From contig NPFB01000005.1 of NCBI GenBank assembly GCA_014084085.1, forward strand, positions 526,707 through 590,706: a stretch of DNA of 64,000 bases, in the 5' to 3' direction. This document shows positions 8,866 to 19,139 of the stretch, one piece after another. The position numbers and the translations under genes are program-made. Within the stretch, counting starts at the first letter, position 1. Every line of letters begins with the position of its first letter. The notes beneath the pieces are model-generated. The model had not been told where the DNA came from. It was given only the letters and a program-made list of their open reading frames with translations, and did not search any database. The DNA is from Hondaea fermentalgiana. Its lineage: Eukaryota > Sar > Bigyra > Thraustochytrida > Thraustochytriidae.

Positions 8866-11800
8866 ATGGCGATGAACCCTGCGCGGTATGAAGTGTCGCG
8901 GAGACGCCCACGGACAGCCGACGATGCTGGTGCAGCTACGTCCAGAAATGACAGGCGCGCAAAGTTTCGAGACTCCTTGTTTCCTGAAACCTTTCGCAAA
9001 AGAAGCGAATTTGCACGCATTATGGACATGCCTATCGAGCGCGTGACGCACAAACGAGCCGACATGCATGCATATCTTTCGCTCGAGACGGGTGTTGATC
9101 CTGACCTGGACCCTCGTTTCTTCAAACCATCCGAAGAAGCAATCGAGGTCTTTGTACGCAGGCCCAAGCTACAGCAAGAGGCCGAGGAGCGCGCGGCCTC
9201 ATCAGCACGCAGAGCCAGCGATGCTCGCGAAAAGGCGAATGCAGCGCGCCCGCGTTGTCAGTCTCGTAAATCAAGCACTCTCAATCATGCTCACACAGAG
9301 ACCGAGGTCACTCCAGTGCCGCGACGAAGGCGCACGACCAAGAGCAGCCCCAAAGGCAGAAAGACCTTGTCGAACGCGAATTCCTTCACCAGCATTAGAT
9401 CGTCACTTACTGCGTGCGCCTCCCCAGGACCCCAAGATTCACGGGGGAAAGGTTCGCCGAGCCACGAGCAGTTCCAAGACCGATATGGTCGAGATGAGTT
9501 TCATCGTTTTCGAAATGGACCCGCATCGAGAAATCAAGGATTGTCTTCAGAAGGTCTAGCGCTTGCTCTTGCGGCTGGGGAACACCAGCTGAGTTTGGCG
9601 CTTGTCTTGCACGCCTCCACGGTTGGAATCGAGCATACCCTCACGGTCCAGGCAGCCAAGAACTTGCGACATTGTCTCTTGGCGCAGAAAAAGACAAGAG
9701 AGGCCCAAGAACTTGAGCGGAATCTGGAACAGACTCTCGTCAAGCTCCGTAAACGTCTCGAGCTGAAGCGTACAACAAAACAAGCCGCGAGCAAAGACGC
9801 CAAGGCTGCTGATGCGACCAGGGAATCATCCGAAGAAGATGCATATCAGTCAATGCGTCGGACCATTGCACAAGCACGCAGCAATGATGAGAGCAACGCG
9901 CAGAAGCTTCCCTTTGAGAGGTCAATATTTACGCCCGTAGAGTTTGCTGGATCCTTTGGCCTCTCGAAAACCCCGCCGAGCAAAAGGACTATTTATCCGC
10001 GCTGGAATGAGTTTCGAGCGGAGACAACGCTGGATGTCGATGGCGCTTCGTACGTGCTTCGAGACTCTGTATCTGTACATTTTGTGTACAAGCACTCTGA
10101 CGATGAAAAACGAGACCACGGGGAGCTGGATAGACTGGGCATTGTGCGAGTCAATCCAAAGGAACAGAGAGATATTACGGAAGGAAAAGGAACGCTGGAA
10201 TTGAATCCGAGTGATGTTGTAGCGACTCTACCTGTACCCTCGGGCAAAGAAGGTACAGTGGTATTTCGCGGAAATCAATTTACTGACGTTGGCTCCTTTT
10301 CCGTGCACTATCTGCTTCACGGGAGTTTCTTTTCGATCGGATCCTCTGCCGCGTTCGACATTTGCCACGTCCATATTAGCCTCGTCTTGCTCAACAAGGA
10401 TATTCGTAGCGGCGACGCAATTCACATACAGTACAGCTCCAGCTTAAAACAAGGTCAGCTTCAGTGCGACTGGATTGGCCTATTTCGCGAGGACGACGAG
10501 TACGAAGAAGAGGATGATATCTATAGCGAGTACCCCAGGGGGTCGCCGGACACCTGCATCCTGCGTTTGTCTTTGGGACCCGAGAGGTCCGGAGAATGTG
10601 TGATCGATGAAGATCAGGCGCGGGGGCTGCGGCCCGGGGCTTATCATGTGCGTAGTTTCTACGAAGCAGGAGGCACATATGTAGAGACGGGAAAGTCAGC
10701 ATCGTTTATAATTCGTGTACGCGAAAGCGTGTATCGCAGTCGTTCCATGGGCATCGAAAGGCACGTGCGTATGTGTATCATTACGAATCCAGGGGACCTC
10801 AAGCAAGACCGTTTGGCTCTCCGCGAAGCGCTAAATGAACGCCTCGAGGACTTTAGGCGCCGCTATCGCGTCCAAATCACGCTTGTCGACCTCGCTGATC
10901 ATATCATTGCTGATGATATGTGTGCCGACAAACTCGACGACTTGTCGCGAGGCATGAGCGGCGTGGAAGCGCTTTTTCACGAGATCGAGGCTTGTCGGCC
11001 CTTCAACTTTCTTCTTGTAGCAGACCGTTTCGGATGGTTGCTCCGAGACGGCGTACCAGCGCGACTGGAGCGCATGATGCCATGGCTTCAGAGTGAGGCG
11101 ACCAAACAGCGCAGCATTCTCGACGTTGCGGCCGAATTTGCTGTGGAGACTCCTCTGGCCCAAGGCGAGGATAGTGACGTGGAGGCCGTCCTTTTTTGGA
11201 AGTGCACACGAGCAGATCCGCTCGACGCAGCCTTGGGAAATACAATGGAGAACAGTAACCCGGAGAGACTCGAGGCAGACGCTGATGAGAACTTTGATGG
11301 GTTGCTGCGGCTCGAAGAGAGAATGTGGCGCGAGTGCGGGCTTGAAGCACTTTCCTACGAGTCCATCGAAGAGTTGGCGTCGAACACTGCAGACCAAGTT
11401 CTAGACGAGCTTGAGGCTGTATTCCCTGAAGAAGCAGTGCCTTCTGCGCGGCGCGTCGTCATGTGCAGCATGGAGTCTGTTGCCAATCTCTACCGTCGGC
11501 GCGTGGGAGAACTCTCGCCTGGCTTTCAGCAGATCATGACCTCTTTAGAAGCGTTTGCGCTGTTTCTTCCCCGAAATCTCCCGTACTCATTGCACGACCT
11601 CACGGAGCTTCAGGTAAAGATGGTGCGCAAGACGGTACGGACTTTGGGTGCCGATGCAGAGGCGACATTGCGTGAACGATTGGGAGACTCGCTTTTCTTG
11701 CCTGAGATAAATCCTACATGGTCGCGCGTTGACTCGTGCGCACCAGATGTATGGGATAGGGGCACGCCTCTTGCTCTTGTGGCGAGCCCCCTTGCGGGCA

Positions 11801-13107
11801 AATCGACTCTCGTCTCGCTTTTGATGGAAAATTTGCATGCATCGATGCTTCCCTGGGGCGACCTGACTCCAACGGCGACGGAGCTCACAACAAGGCAGTT
11901 CTTTGTGCACAAGGGCACACGGCATATTCTGATTGGGCTGTTTCTTGGTTCGTCGTCCAAGTTTCGAACCGGGGCCTCGATTGCCTCGTACGTGGTCCAA
12001 GAAGCCTTGGAAGCGCTAGGAGAAACCACAGTACTAGGATCTATGGGGCTGGGTTCGCCTTCGCAGGCGCAGCATCAACAGCAGTCTGCGGGACATCGTG
12101 GAGTCGATTTCGACGTCTTGATTCCGGTACTTCAGAGACACAAAGCGCGCCTGATTCTCGTGCTTGATGATGTTGATGAAGTCGGCGTGAACTGGCTGCC
12201 CCGAACACTTGATCCATTTCTCTTTCGTGTCATCATGACGATGAAACCAAACTCCGCTGCATATCAGAGCGCCAAACAGCGCCTCTTCAACTTTGCATAT
12301 CTAGCTCAAGCTTTCCCGTCAGATTTGCTGGACAAATTGGAGAAAGGCGCAGGAAACGTGCCAGCAGCAACGCTGCGTTCCGTCACAGGGAAACTGACGT
12401 CCCGCCAAACGTGTGCTGGTCTTGACGCGATTACGGACATGAATGCAGTCACGACTAAACTCGTGAAAAAGTGTATGGCAGAGCTTGGGTCCCATCAAGG
12501 CAAGGCAGCAGAGCTATTACAGTTGTGCAAATCGGACCCGACGTGGTGGTGCCACATATTTGAACGCGTGAATCCGGCGTCGTTTAAGCGACAGCTTATT
12601 TGCGATGACGCGACGATTGGTCGCTTCAATCTTGTTCTCTTTGCTTGGGAGGCTAACATCCTGAATGAGTCTGGCCATCTGTCCGCAATCAAGGCCCTTT
12701 CAACGCGGGATCTCGTGCATGACATTCTAGGGCGTCTTGTAAAGCAGCGACCAACTGCTGGACTGATGCTGCAAGTTCTCGTCCGGCCCGCGAACAAAGC
12801 CGTGGCAGAGCGTGAACTCATGAGCATAATTGAGAGTCACCGCCACTGGAATGCGGTACACTACAGTGTTGCGCGCAGATTCTTTATCGAAACGATTGCG
12901 GAGCCTGTCGCTGGCAAACTCGTTTTGCGAAATCAGTGGCTTCGGGAGACCATTGAAGAGTTCCTGCACACAACGAGCGTCCCCAAGCTGACTCATCATC
13001 AGCAGTCTACGCTTCATATCAAATCGGGGTCGCCGCAATCCACAATGGGGGGACGTCAGCGTCGTCTTTCGCATTTTATGTCTGCTGCAAGCCCATCTAG
13101 TCCATGA
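8866..13107 (+). CDS. SKICH-like/DUF4062-like/NACHT-like STAND NTPase
   Basis: Large intronless protein of 1413 residues. Basic disordered N-terminus to about 220, then a TPR-like helical hairpin (225-300). Two Ig-like beta modules follow at about 385-500 and 505-618. The second carries CDWIGLFR and GAYHVRSFYEAGG, typical of SKICH domains. Residues 630-800 (ALREALNERLEDFRRRYR.., FLLVADRFGW) look like the DUF4062 Rossmann-like domain that precedes NACHT in NPHP3 and TEP1. A P-loop, ASPLAGKST (973-981), and Walker B RLILVLDDVDEV (about 1095-1106) follow, then a helical region. No TPR or WD repeats close the protein. STAND proteins act as nucleotide switches that oligomerise. The role here is unknown; ciliary, stress or immune-like signalling are all possible. 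ATG at 8866 follows an in-frame TAG. Confidence 0.75.
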   Translation: MAMNPARYEVSRRRPRTADDAGAATSRNDRRAKFRDSLFPETFRKRSEFARIMDMPIERVTHKRADMHAYLSLETGVDPDLDPRFFKPSEEAIEVFVRRPKLQQEAEERAASSARRASDAREKANAARPRCQSRKSSTLNHAHTETEVTPVPRRRRTTKSSPKGRKTLSNANSFTSIRSSLTACASPGPQDSRGKGSPSHEQFQDRYGRDEFHRFRNGPASRNQGLSSEGLALALAAGEHQLSLALVLHASTVGIEHTLTVQAAKNLRHCLLAQKKTREAQELERNLEQTLVKLRKRLELKRTTKQAASKDAKAADATRESSEEDAYQSMRRTIAQARSNDESNAQKLPFERSIFTPVEFAGSFGLSKTPPSKRTIYPRWNEFRAETTLDVDGASYVLRDSVSVHFVYKHSDDEKRDHGELDRLGIVRVNPKEQRDITEGKGTLELNPSDVVATLPVPSGKEGTVVFRGNQFTDVGSFSVHYLLHGSFFSIGSSAAFDICHVHISLVLLNKDIRSGDAIHIQYSSSLKQGQLQCDWIGLFREDDEYEEEDDIYSEYPRGSPDTCILRLSLGPERSGECVIDEDQARGLRPGAYHVRSFYEAGGTYVETGKSASFIIRVRESVYRSRSMGIERHVRMCIITNPGDLKQDRLALREALNERLEDFRRRYRVQITLVDLADHIIADDMCADKLDDLSRGMSGVEALFHEIEACRPFNFLLVADRFGWLLRDGVPARLERMMPWLQSEATKQRSILDVAAEFAVETPLAQGEDSDVEAVLFWKCTRADPLDAALGNTMENSNPERLEADADENFDGLLRLEERMWRECGLEALSYESIEELASNTADQVLDELEAVFPEEAVPSARRVVMCSMESVANLYRRRVGELSPGFQQIMTSLEAFALFLPRNLPYSLHDLTELQVKMVRKTVRTLGADAEATLRERLGDSLFLPEINPTWSRVDSCAPDVWDRGTPLALVASPLAGKSTLVSLLMENLHASMLPWGDLTPTATELTTRQFFVHKGTRHILIGLFLGSSSKFRTGASIASYVVQEALEALGETTVLGSMGLGSPSQAQHQQQSAGHRGVDFDVLIPVLQRHKARLILVLDDVDEVGVNWLPRTLDPFLFRVIMTMKPNSAAYQSAKQRLFNFAYLAQAFPSDLLDKLEKGAGNVPAATLRSVTGKLTSRQTCAGLDAITDMNAVTTKLVKKCMAELGSHQGKAAELLQLCKSDPTWWCHIFERVNPASFKRQLICDDATIGRFNLVLFAWEANILNESGHLSAIKALSTRDLVHDILGRLVKQRPTAGLMLQVLVRPANKAVAERELMSIIESHRHWNAVHYSVARRFFIETIAEPVAGKLVLRNQWLRETIEEFLHTTSVPKLTHHQQSTLHIKSGSPQSTMGGRQRRLSHFMSAASPSSP

Positions 13108-13565
13108 CGCGCCGGTGGCGCAGGATGTCACTTGCATTCTTCTTTGACGAAAGAGGCAATTTTACTTTATACGATCAAACTGGTGCTGGTCCAACAATCC
13201 TCTCGATGCGCTGCCCAGACGCATGGTGTCTCCAATGTTATGCATTCAGCTTCGGATCGAAGATGTCGCACCAGGACCAAAGACTTTATGTAGCGGCAAT
13301 GATGCAGCGAGGGAACAATAGCGAGACAGCGATGAGCGCAAAAGTCATGTTTTTTCTTTATCAGACAGATGAGCAGCAAACATCACGGGAAGGCAGGATG
13401 CTCGCGTGAACTTGCGACCACTCAATCTTGTGGATCGAACAGTAGGTATAAAATTGCATGAAGATAATTGTTACTACGTTTGAATCGTAAATTTGAATGA
13501 GAAAGTGATTGGGGGAGGAAAATTCAGGGACACATATAATTTACACACTCGTGCAAAATGTGCGT
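13108..13565. other. Convergent 3' spacer
   Basis: AT-richer interval between the STAND NTPase stop and the kinase stop. No gene or repeat seen. Confidence 0.6.
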
Positions 13566-14939
13566 TCACCGATTGCGCAAAAATGGATGAGCTCTGAGCT
13601 CAGCGAGACCGGGCCGCAAGGCAGGGTCAGTCTGAAATATCCTGTCGAGAAGGTCAAGGAAGAGAGGGGATACACGAAGGTCGTCGCTGACACGTCCCTT
13701 GGCAATGAGATGGCGCATGACGGCAGCCGTCCCTTTCCGGCTCCGAAGATGGAATCGAGGACAACCCGGACCAGGCTGGTCAAATGGAAAATTCCCCGTA
13801 AGTAAGACAAAGAGACAGACTCCAAAGGACCAAATGTCGCTGGCAACCGGATCGAGTGTCGCCCCTTGGACGTGGTGAAAGACCTCGGGGGCCATGTAAT
13901 TGAGCTTGCCCGTGAAGCTGGACGATATGTGAGCCCACTCGCCAGATTCTGGAGAGGTGAGTCGAAGAGGCGCCGCGAGTCCGAAATCCAGCAGGAGGAT
14001 GTCGCCTGTTTGGGTGGAAAGGCAAAAGTTCTCGAGTGAGATGTCCCGATGGGCAATTCCCAAATTGCTCAGGAACTCGATCGAGGCAAGCATTTGTGCG
14101 GCCATGCCTTGCACGGCGTGCTCTTCAAAGCCTTTGCGCGAGAACCTGAAACGGTCACGCGTGGCATCCAAGAGACTTGAATCAGCGTAGGGCATGACAG
14201 CAAAGGAGAAAGCAGGCGTGTCGTAGAATCTGTCGAGCGGTAAAATGTTACGATGGCCAAACTTGCTCACGAGGCCATGGATAATAAACTCGCGAGCGTA
14301 GCGGAGCGGGTCCACCTCAAGATGGTCCGCGCTCTTGCCGAGCACTTTGATGACCTTGATGCCGCTTTCACTGCAGCTCGCGCCCGAGGCTTGGGCAGGG
14401 CCCGTTGCGATTGATATTGTGCGAGGTTCCTCTTCATTCTCGACGTGGGCGATGACGCGCTCGAACATGAAGACCTCTTGTGATTCTGTGTCGAAGAGCA
14501 TTTCGCGCTCCGCGCCATTTCTGAACTGATTGATGATTTCTGCGCTCCTTGATGGAAGAGCAGAAGCAAAGGCCGTGAACATGCTACTTGAATGCTGGCC
14601 GGCAGCGCAGCCAAGATGAAAATCCGCAATAGCTCCCCAAGCGGAGAGCTTGGCGAATTCCCGTCGGGCCTCTTCAAGCCTGATGCGAGCGAACTTTTTG
14701 GCGTTTGGGTCTTTTTCCTTGTGAAATTTGCTCAACAGCTCGGTCATTTGTGTTCGCACAAAGGCTTCTCTTTGCGCGCTCTTTTGGCGCAGCTCGGTGG
14801 TCGGGGGGCTATTCCAGGGGTGCAACCGAGGGGGGCCCTCTGGGCTTTGTGCGGTTGTCGCCGAAGGTTGCTGCTCAAGTGCCGCTCCAGTAGGAGCTTG
14901 TGTCATGTTTTCGCTCGTGCTGGGGTCCATTGCATTCAT
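13566..14939 (-). CDS. Ser/Thr protein kinase with long N-terminal region
   Basis: Predicted active protein kinase of 457 residues from the ATG at 14939 (MNAMDPSTSE). A further upstream in-frame extension is His/Thr-rich and looks like UTR. Residues 1-140 are Pro/Gln-rich, then charged helix. Kinase landmarks: Lys in GIKVIKV (about 198), alphaC Glu in REFIIHG (about 217), HRDISLEN (297-304), DFG (318-320), APE (350-352) and the SDIWSFGV alphaF Asp. The HRDISLEN catalytic loop is common among stramenopile CAMK-like kinases. The Gly-rich loop is not obvious and a long acidic insert lies before the VAIK lysine. No extra C-terminal domain: it ends shortly after subdomain XI (RPGLAELRAHPFLRNR). 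Confidence 0.9.
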   Translation of the reverse strand: MNAMDPSTSENMTQAPTGAALEQQPSATTAQSPEGPPRLHPWNSPPTTELRQKSAQREAFVRTQMTELLSKFHKEKDPNAKKFARIRLEEARREFAKLSAWGAIADFHLGCAAGQHSSSMFTAFASALPSRSAEIINQFRNGAEREMLFDTESQEVFMFERVIAHVENEEEPRTISIATGPAQASGASCSESGIKVIKVLGKSADHLEVDPLRYAREFIIHGLVSKFGHRNILPLDRFYDTPAFSFAVMPYADSSLLDATRDRFRFSRKGFEEHAVQGMAAQMLASIEFLSNLGIAHRDISLENFCLSTQTGDILLLDFGLAAPLRLTSPESGEWAHISSSFTGKLNYMAPEVFHHVQGATLDPVASDIWSFGVCLFVLLTGNFPFDQPGPGCPRFHLRSRKGTAAVMRHLIAKGRVSDDLRVSPLFLDLLDRIFQTDPALRPGLAELRAHPFLRNR

Positions 14940-15581
14940 GGTTGGATGCGCTGATATTGTATGTTTTGTTTGGGGTGCAGTTTGCGGCGAACGGAGTTGA
15001 CTTGTTGGTTTCCCTGGATGGTTCACTCGTCCTCGTCGTAGATGCAATGGCAGATACGATGCAAATGCTATGCGCTGATAGATGTGTATTGATGGATCCC
15101 TGTCGCGAGATGTTTCGTGCGTGTGGATGTGTGTGTGTTTTCTTGTTTTTTCTGTTGTCTGAGTGTCTGTCTGAGATATGCTGTGTCCGTCCAAGTCTCT
15201 GGCGATGTGATCACATGTTGGCTCAGGGAACGCAGGCACTGTGCTGTGGTGGCCAAAAGGATCTCGCTTCGACTCTCGCGCTCGTCTTACTGTTGCTCGG
15301 AGCAACAGCAAGGGTACATAGCGACTCGAGACCGAAAAAGAAGAAAATCGTCACCGCCCTCTCTGCAGCCCACCGCGGCTGCTGCTGCAGGGCCTCCGGC
15401 CCGGCCGGCGCGCCGGGGCTGCGTCGGCGCGGGCTCGCGTCCGCCTCGTCCGGGCAGCCGCGCGTCTTCGCCGGCGCCGCCTTGCTCGCCTCTGGCGCCA
15501 GTGGTTGGCCGCCTTCTCTCGCAGGTCGTCTCCGTCGCGCTGCCGGGGACGATCGGATCCAGCCGCCCTCGACCTCGCGGC

Positions 15582-15681
15582 NNNNNNNNNNNNNNNNNNN
15601 NNNNNNNNNNNNNNNNNNNNNNNNNNNNNNNNNNNNNNNNNNNNNNNNNNNNNNNNNNNNNNNNNNNNNNNNNNNNNNNNN
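15582..15681. other. Assembly gap, 100 N
   Basis: Exactly 100 Ns flanked by very GC-rich sequence. The round length indicates a scaffold join of unknown size. Confidence 0.98.
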
Positions 15682-15735
15682 GACGGCCGGAGCGGCCGGC
15701 GCGCGGGAGGGCGAACGCGCGCGCGCAGGGCCGAG

Positions 15736-15780
15736 GAGCCGGAGCCGGAGCCGGAGCCAGAGCCGGAGCCGGAGCCGGCG
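15736..15780. repeat. (GGAGCC)n hexanucleotide tract
   Basis: Seven to eight tandem six-base units, one with a change (CCAGAG), just right of the gap. Confidence 0.85.
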
Positions 15781-16438
15781 GAGGCACGTCTGCAGCGGCG
15801 CAAAGGGGGCGGGGACAATAACGATGCGTCCCCGTCCAGTGATATGACTTGCTGTGCGAGGCAGCAGCAGACAGCGGCAGCAGCAGCTACTGCACGGCTG
15901 CTCGAGGGCCGGAAGGTCGGCGGCAGGCTCTCGATCTCAAGCTGCTGGCCTCTTTCCCCTCGTACCCTTTCGCGCGCTGCGACGTCGAGACGGGAGCTTT
16001 CCTGTGGCCCAAGACCTACTGCCACTTGGGCTCTGTATGTATGTACGTATGCATCATTGGAGACGAGGATATCCGTTGTGAAGTGACCCGGGTCCCAGGC
16101 CGCCCGCGACTCTCGGACTCACTCACGGGCAGACAGACAGACTCACAGGCAGGCTCGAAGTCACGACTTGCGCTGCGACACTTGCAGTGAGTGAGTCGGG
16201 CTTGGACTCGGACTCGGACTCAGACCCGAGCTGGGCCAGACTGGTGCGAAGGGCTTCGGGCTTCGAAGAAGCTGTGCAACGCAACGTTTGCCCGACACCA
16301 GAACTCTGCCTAAGAGCTGAGCTGATTCGCGTGCTACAGTTGATTTCAGCGAATGGCCTACACGACGTGAGCTAGCAGGCGTGCAAGAAGTTAAGGAAGC
16401 AAGCACGTGGACGAGAGAGCCTCCACGGGTGTGTCGGC

Positions 16439-19099
16439 ATGGGCGGCGCTGTGGCGTCTGTGCCGGCGAACGCGAGTCTAGCCAAGGCCAGCCTCCAGGT
16501 GCAGACCTTGGCGCTTCGCTCTCAAATGACTGTGAATCGCCTGCTTGATGTGCCAGCAAGCAGCGATGATGTTCCAGTGCAAGCAGTCCCGGGCTGTGGC
16601 ACTGAACTGCCCAGTCACGGGCAGCGCGCCACAGAGGCCGTGGAGACGTCTGTGGCGCAAGTGAAAATGCCAGCGTCCTTTGGAATGAAAGAAATGCTCA
16701 TGAAAGCCCGCCGAGAGTCCTATGTTGTTAGCGGTGCAGATGATAATAGAGTTGAGGCCAGCACTCTTCGTGACACGGAAGCTGCGTGGAAACGCGCTGC
16801 GGGACTTCGCGGAGAGGATCTCCCCAAGGTATCGAATGCAGAACGAAGAAACCGATTCAGCATCTCTGCAAAACCCTCTCGTTCAAAACGACCACGGAGG
16901 TACTCTGTTGGGGATCCGGATGCACCGGAATGCCCCCCTTGGGAGCCAGAGATTGCTCTTACGGCTGCGAGCAAGCTTGGCAAATTGCATCGACATTACC
17001 CGTTTTCGGACTTCTCGCGGGTAAAATTGGAAGAGCATCTCGCAAATGCCAGTACTCATGCTTCGTATTATAGCAGTCTCCATAAAGGCGAGCGTTCCAG
17101 AGGGGGAACAGAAACTCGTGGTGATGACGCCCCATCTCACTCGTCAAAGAGCAAGAGCAAGAATAACAACAACAACAATGATGATGATGATGACGACCGC
17201 GATAATGATCATGTCAATGAAAACAAAAAGATGAAAAACGATAATCGTGCTGTGGAGGAATTTGAGAATGATAATCATGCGCGAAGAAAGATTGATGGAG
17301 AACACGGCGCAGATAAAGACAAGAGAGATCAACAGCAAGAAGAAGAAGAAGAAGTAGAAGACGACCTGGCAGGATTTGTCATGAGTGATGACGACGACGA
17401 AAAGATGCTCGACGCACTCGATGCTGTGGAGGCGACGCGAAGAGCAGCGCAACGCATTCAACTCAACGAGGTGCTCACGCAAGTGACCATGCTAGAGTGT
17501 GCCGCAAACAGGTATCGTGCGCTGTCTGGATCATCGTGGCGTCCAAGTCGCGTCAAGTTTACACAGCAAATATTGCGGCCTCTCTTTCTCGATATGATGC
17601 GGACCCACGCATACGAGCATGTGGGCCTGGACCCTATCGAGGAGATTGCGAAAACTCGCATCGTTGATTTTCTCGATGCGTATATGGCAGTATGCGCCGA
17701 GAAATTGGATACGAACCGACTCCGTATGGAAGCTGAGCCTTCGCGAGCGAAAATGCTGGCCGATTACTGCGTCCTGCATGGGTGCTCGTTTGTCAAGGGC
17801 TACGAAGAACTTTGTGCACACGGATGGGATGTATCGCGGAGCTCGCTAGGCTTGAAGGCTTTTGTTCGCGACGAAGAATACCCTGTGGGGACTGATGCAA
17901 CGCTTGAAGCTCTTTGTGCGTCCATTCGCGCAATCGACTTGACACAGACCCGACGCGCAATCCCAAGGTGCACCGACACGCAGATCGCGCAAGGACTCTT
18001 GCTGGCAATCAGCGCCGACATACCCGACAGTAGAATTATCCGTCTACTGCTCAAGGACGTGAACAGCGGAATGCAGCGCAAAGCTCTCTTGCTCGCAGCT
18101 TCACGCGATCGAGTAGATGTTCTCGTGTTGCTAAGTCGGTTACTTTCGGAGATTCCGCATGCGGTTCTGCATGAGGCGCTCATCGTTGGTGCGAAGCGTG
18201 GAGCCTTGCGCACAGTTCGAGCCATGATGGGTTTTGCTGACCACGCGACTCTTGAAAAGGCCATTGCAATCGCGGCAGCAATGGATCATGTACACATTGT
18301 GCGGCGCTTGCTGCCCCTCATGGAGCCTGAAACTTGGAAAATATTGTGGGCGATGGGCGGAGAGCGCACCAAGCGCTTCCATCATGTGCTTGCGACGCAA
18401 GAACGATTCCGTTGGGCTCGATACGGCACGGAAGAACCCGTGCCTGATCAGACTCCAAGAACCCTAGATGCAACGAGTCGAGTGTGCCATGATTTTCTGC
18501 ACGTCGACCTCTTGCTCAGTACTCTGCAAGTGCTACACGGCATTACGTTTGATCAACGCAGTATGTGCGACTTGCAGGCAGGAGCGGGGCATGCTGTTCT
18601 CGCAGCGTGTCTTTCGCAGAGCTTTCGCCGTGCGGTTGGCTTTGAAGAGGATCGCGAGCTCTCTCAGCGCGCGAGACTGGCCGTGGAACGATTTGAAGCC
18701 GACATGGAAAACCTTTTCGTTCCGAGCTTTGAGGAGGTCGAGGTGGCCCAGGATGAAGACACTGCCGCTACAACCACAAGTATTCCCGAAATTCATTTCA
18801 AGAAGGGTGGAAGGCCACAGCAACAAGCCATTCTCCATGAATTACAGCAGGCGCACTTGATTTTGACGACACCAATGGCCGTGCGTGCTCTGGACGTGCG
18901 CGCGCTCCGCGATGGTGCGGTTCTTGCTGTGTACGCGCCATCCTCGGACACGCGTCTTTTGCAGCGAAAGCGTGCGCTGTGCAAGCTGCATCGCATAAAG
19001 AACCCCGTTGATGGTTCATTAATTCTCTGGGATGTGTACTTGCGCCGAAATGATGAAATTGGTGAGCCCTTTACTGAAGAGACACATCGGGTTATTTAG
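16439..19099 (+). CDS. Ankyrin-like / DOT1-like methyltransferase fusion protein
   Basis: Intronless protein of 886 residues. The first 350 residues are low-complexity and charged, with Asn/Asp and Glu runs coded by AAC/GAT/GAA microsatellites. A helical segment with RVKFTQQILRPLF follows. Residues 498-630 form paired helices with AAxxxxVxVLVLLSRLL and AAAMDHVHIVRRLL spacing, matching ankyrin-type repeats. At 711-717, DLQAGAG opens a Rossmann-like SAM site followed by AVLAACLSQ..RRAVGFEEDRELSQRARLAV. That order resembles the DLGSGVG...GVE block of DOT1 histone H3K79 methyltransferases. HLILTTPMA and GAVLAVYAP could be beta-4 and beta-5. Catalytic competence is uncertain because the D/E1 and NN/NF motifs are not clear. 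Confidence 0.6.
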   Translation: MGGAVASVPANASLAKASLQVQTLALRSQMTVNRLLDVPASSDDVPVQAVPGCGTELPSHGQRATEAVETSVAQVKMPASFGMKEMLMKARRESYVVSGADDNRVEASTLRDTEAAWKRAAGLRGEDLPKVSNAERRNRFSISAKPSRSKRPRRYSVGDPDAPECPPWEPEIALTAASKLGKLHRHYPFSDFSRVKLEEHLANASTHASYYSSLHKGERSRGGTETRGDDAPSHSSKSKSKNNNNNNDDDDDDRDNDHVNENKKMKNDNRAVEEFENDNHARRKIDGEHGADKDKRDQQQEEEEEVEDDLAGFVMSDDDDEKMLDALDAVEATRRAAQRIQLNEVLTQVTMLECAANRYRALSGSSWRPSRVKFTQQILRPLFLDMMRTHAYEHVGLDPIEEIAKTRIVDFLDAYMAVCAEKLDTNRLRMEAEPSRAKMLADYCVLHGCSFVKGYEELCAHGWDVSRSSLGLKAFVRDEEYPVGTDATLEALCASIRAIDLTQTRRAIPRCTDTQIAQGLLLAISADIPDSRIIRLLLKDVNSGMQRKALLLAASRDRVDVLVLLSRLLSEIPHAVLHEALIVGAKRGALRTVRAMMGFADHATLEKAIAIAAAMDHVHIVRRLLPLMEPETWKILWAMGGERTKRFHHVLATQERFRWARYGTEEPVPDQTPRTLDATSRVCHDFLHVDLLLSTLQVLHGITFDQRSMCDLQAGAGHAVLAACLSQSFRRAVGFEEDRELSQRARLAVERFEADMENLFVPSFEEVEVAQDEDTAATTTSIPEIHFKKGGRPQQQAILHELQQAHLILTTPMAVRALDVRALRDGAVLAVYAPSSDTRLLQRKRALCKLHRIKNPVDGSLILWDVYLRRNDEIGEPFTEETHRVI
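17163..17193 (+). repeat. Coding AAC/GAT trinucleotide tract
   Basis: AAC repeats run directly into GAT repeats, giving poly-Asn then poly-Asp in the ankyrin/methyltransferase protein. Confidence 0.85.
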
Positions 19100-19139
19100 A
19101 AATGATAAAAGAAGTAACGAATGAACGAAGGAAGCCGGC

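Larger units (their letters stand above)
14940..16438. other. Gap-containing GC-rich spacer
   Basis: Divergent spacer between the kinase and the ankyrin/methyltransferase gene. Contains the first N gap, a GGAGCC hexanucleotide tract (15736-15780) and a GGACTC tract (16201-16228). ORFs that run through the Ns are not credible genes. Confidence 0.6.
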
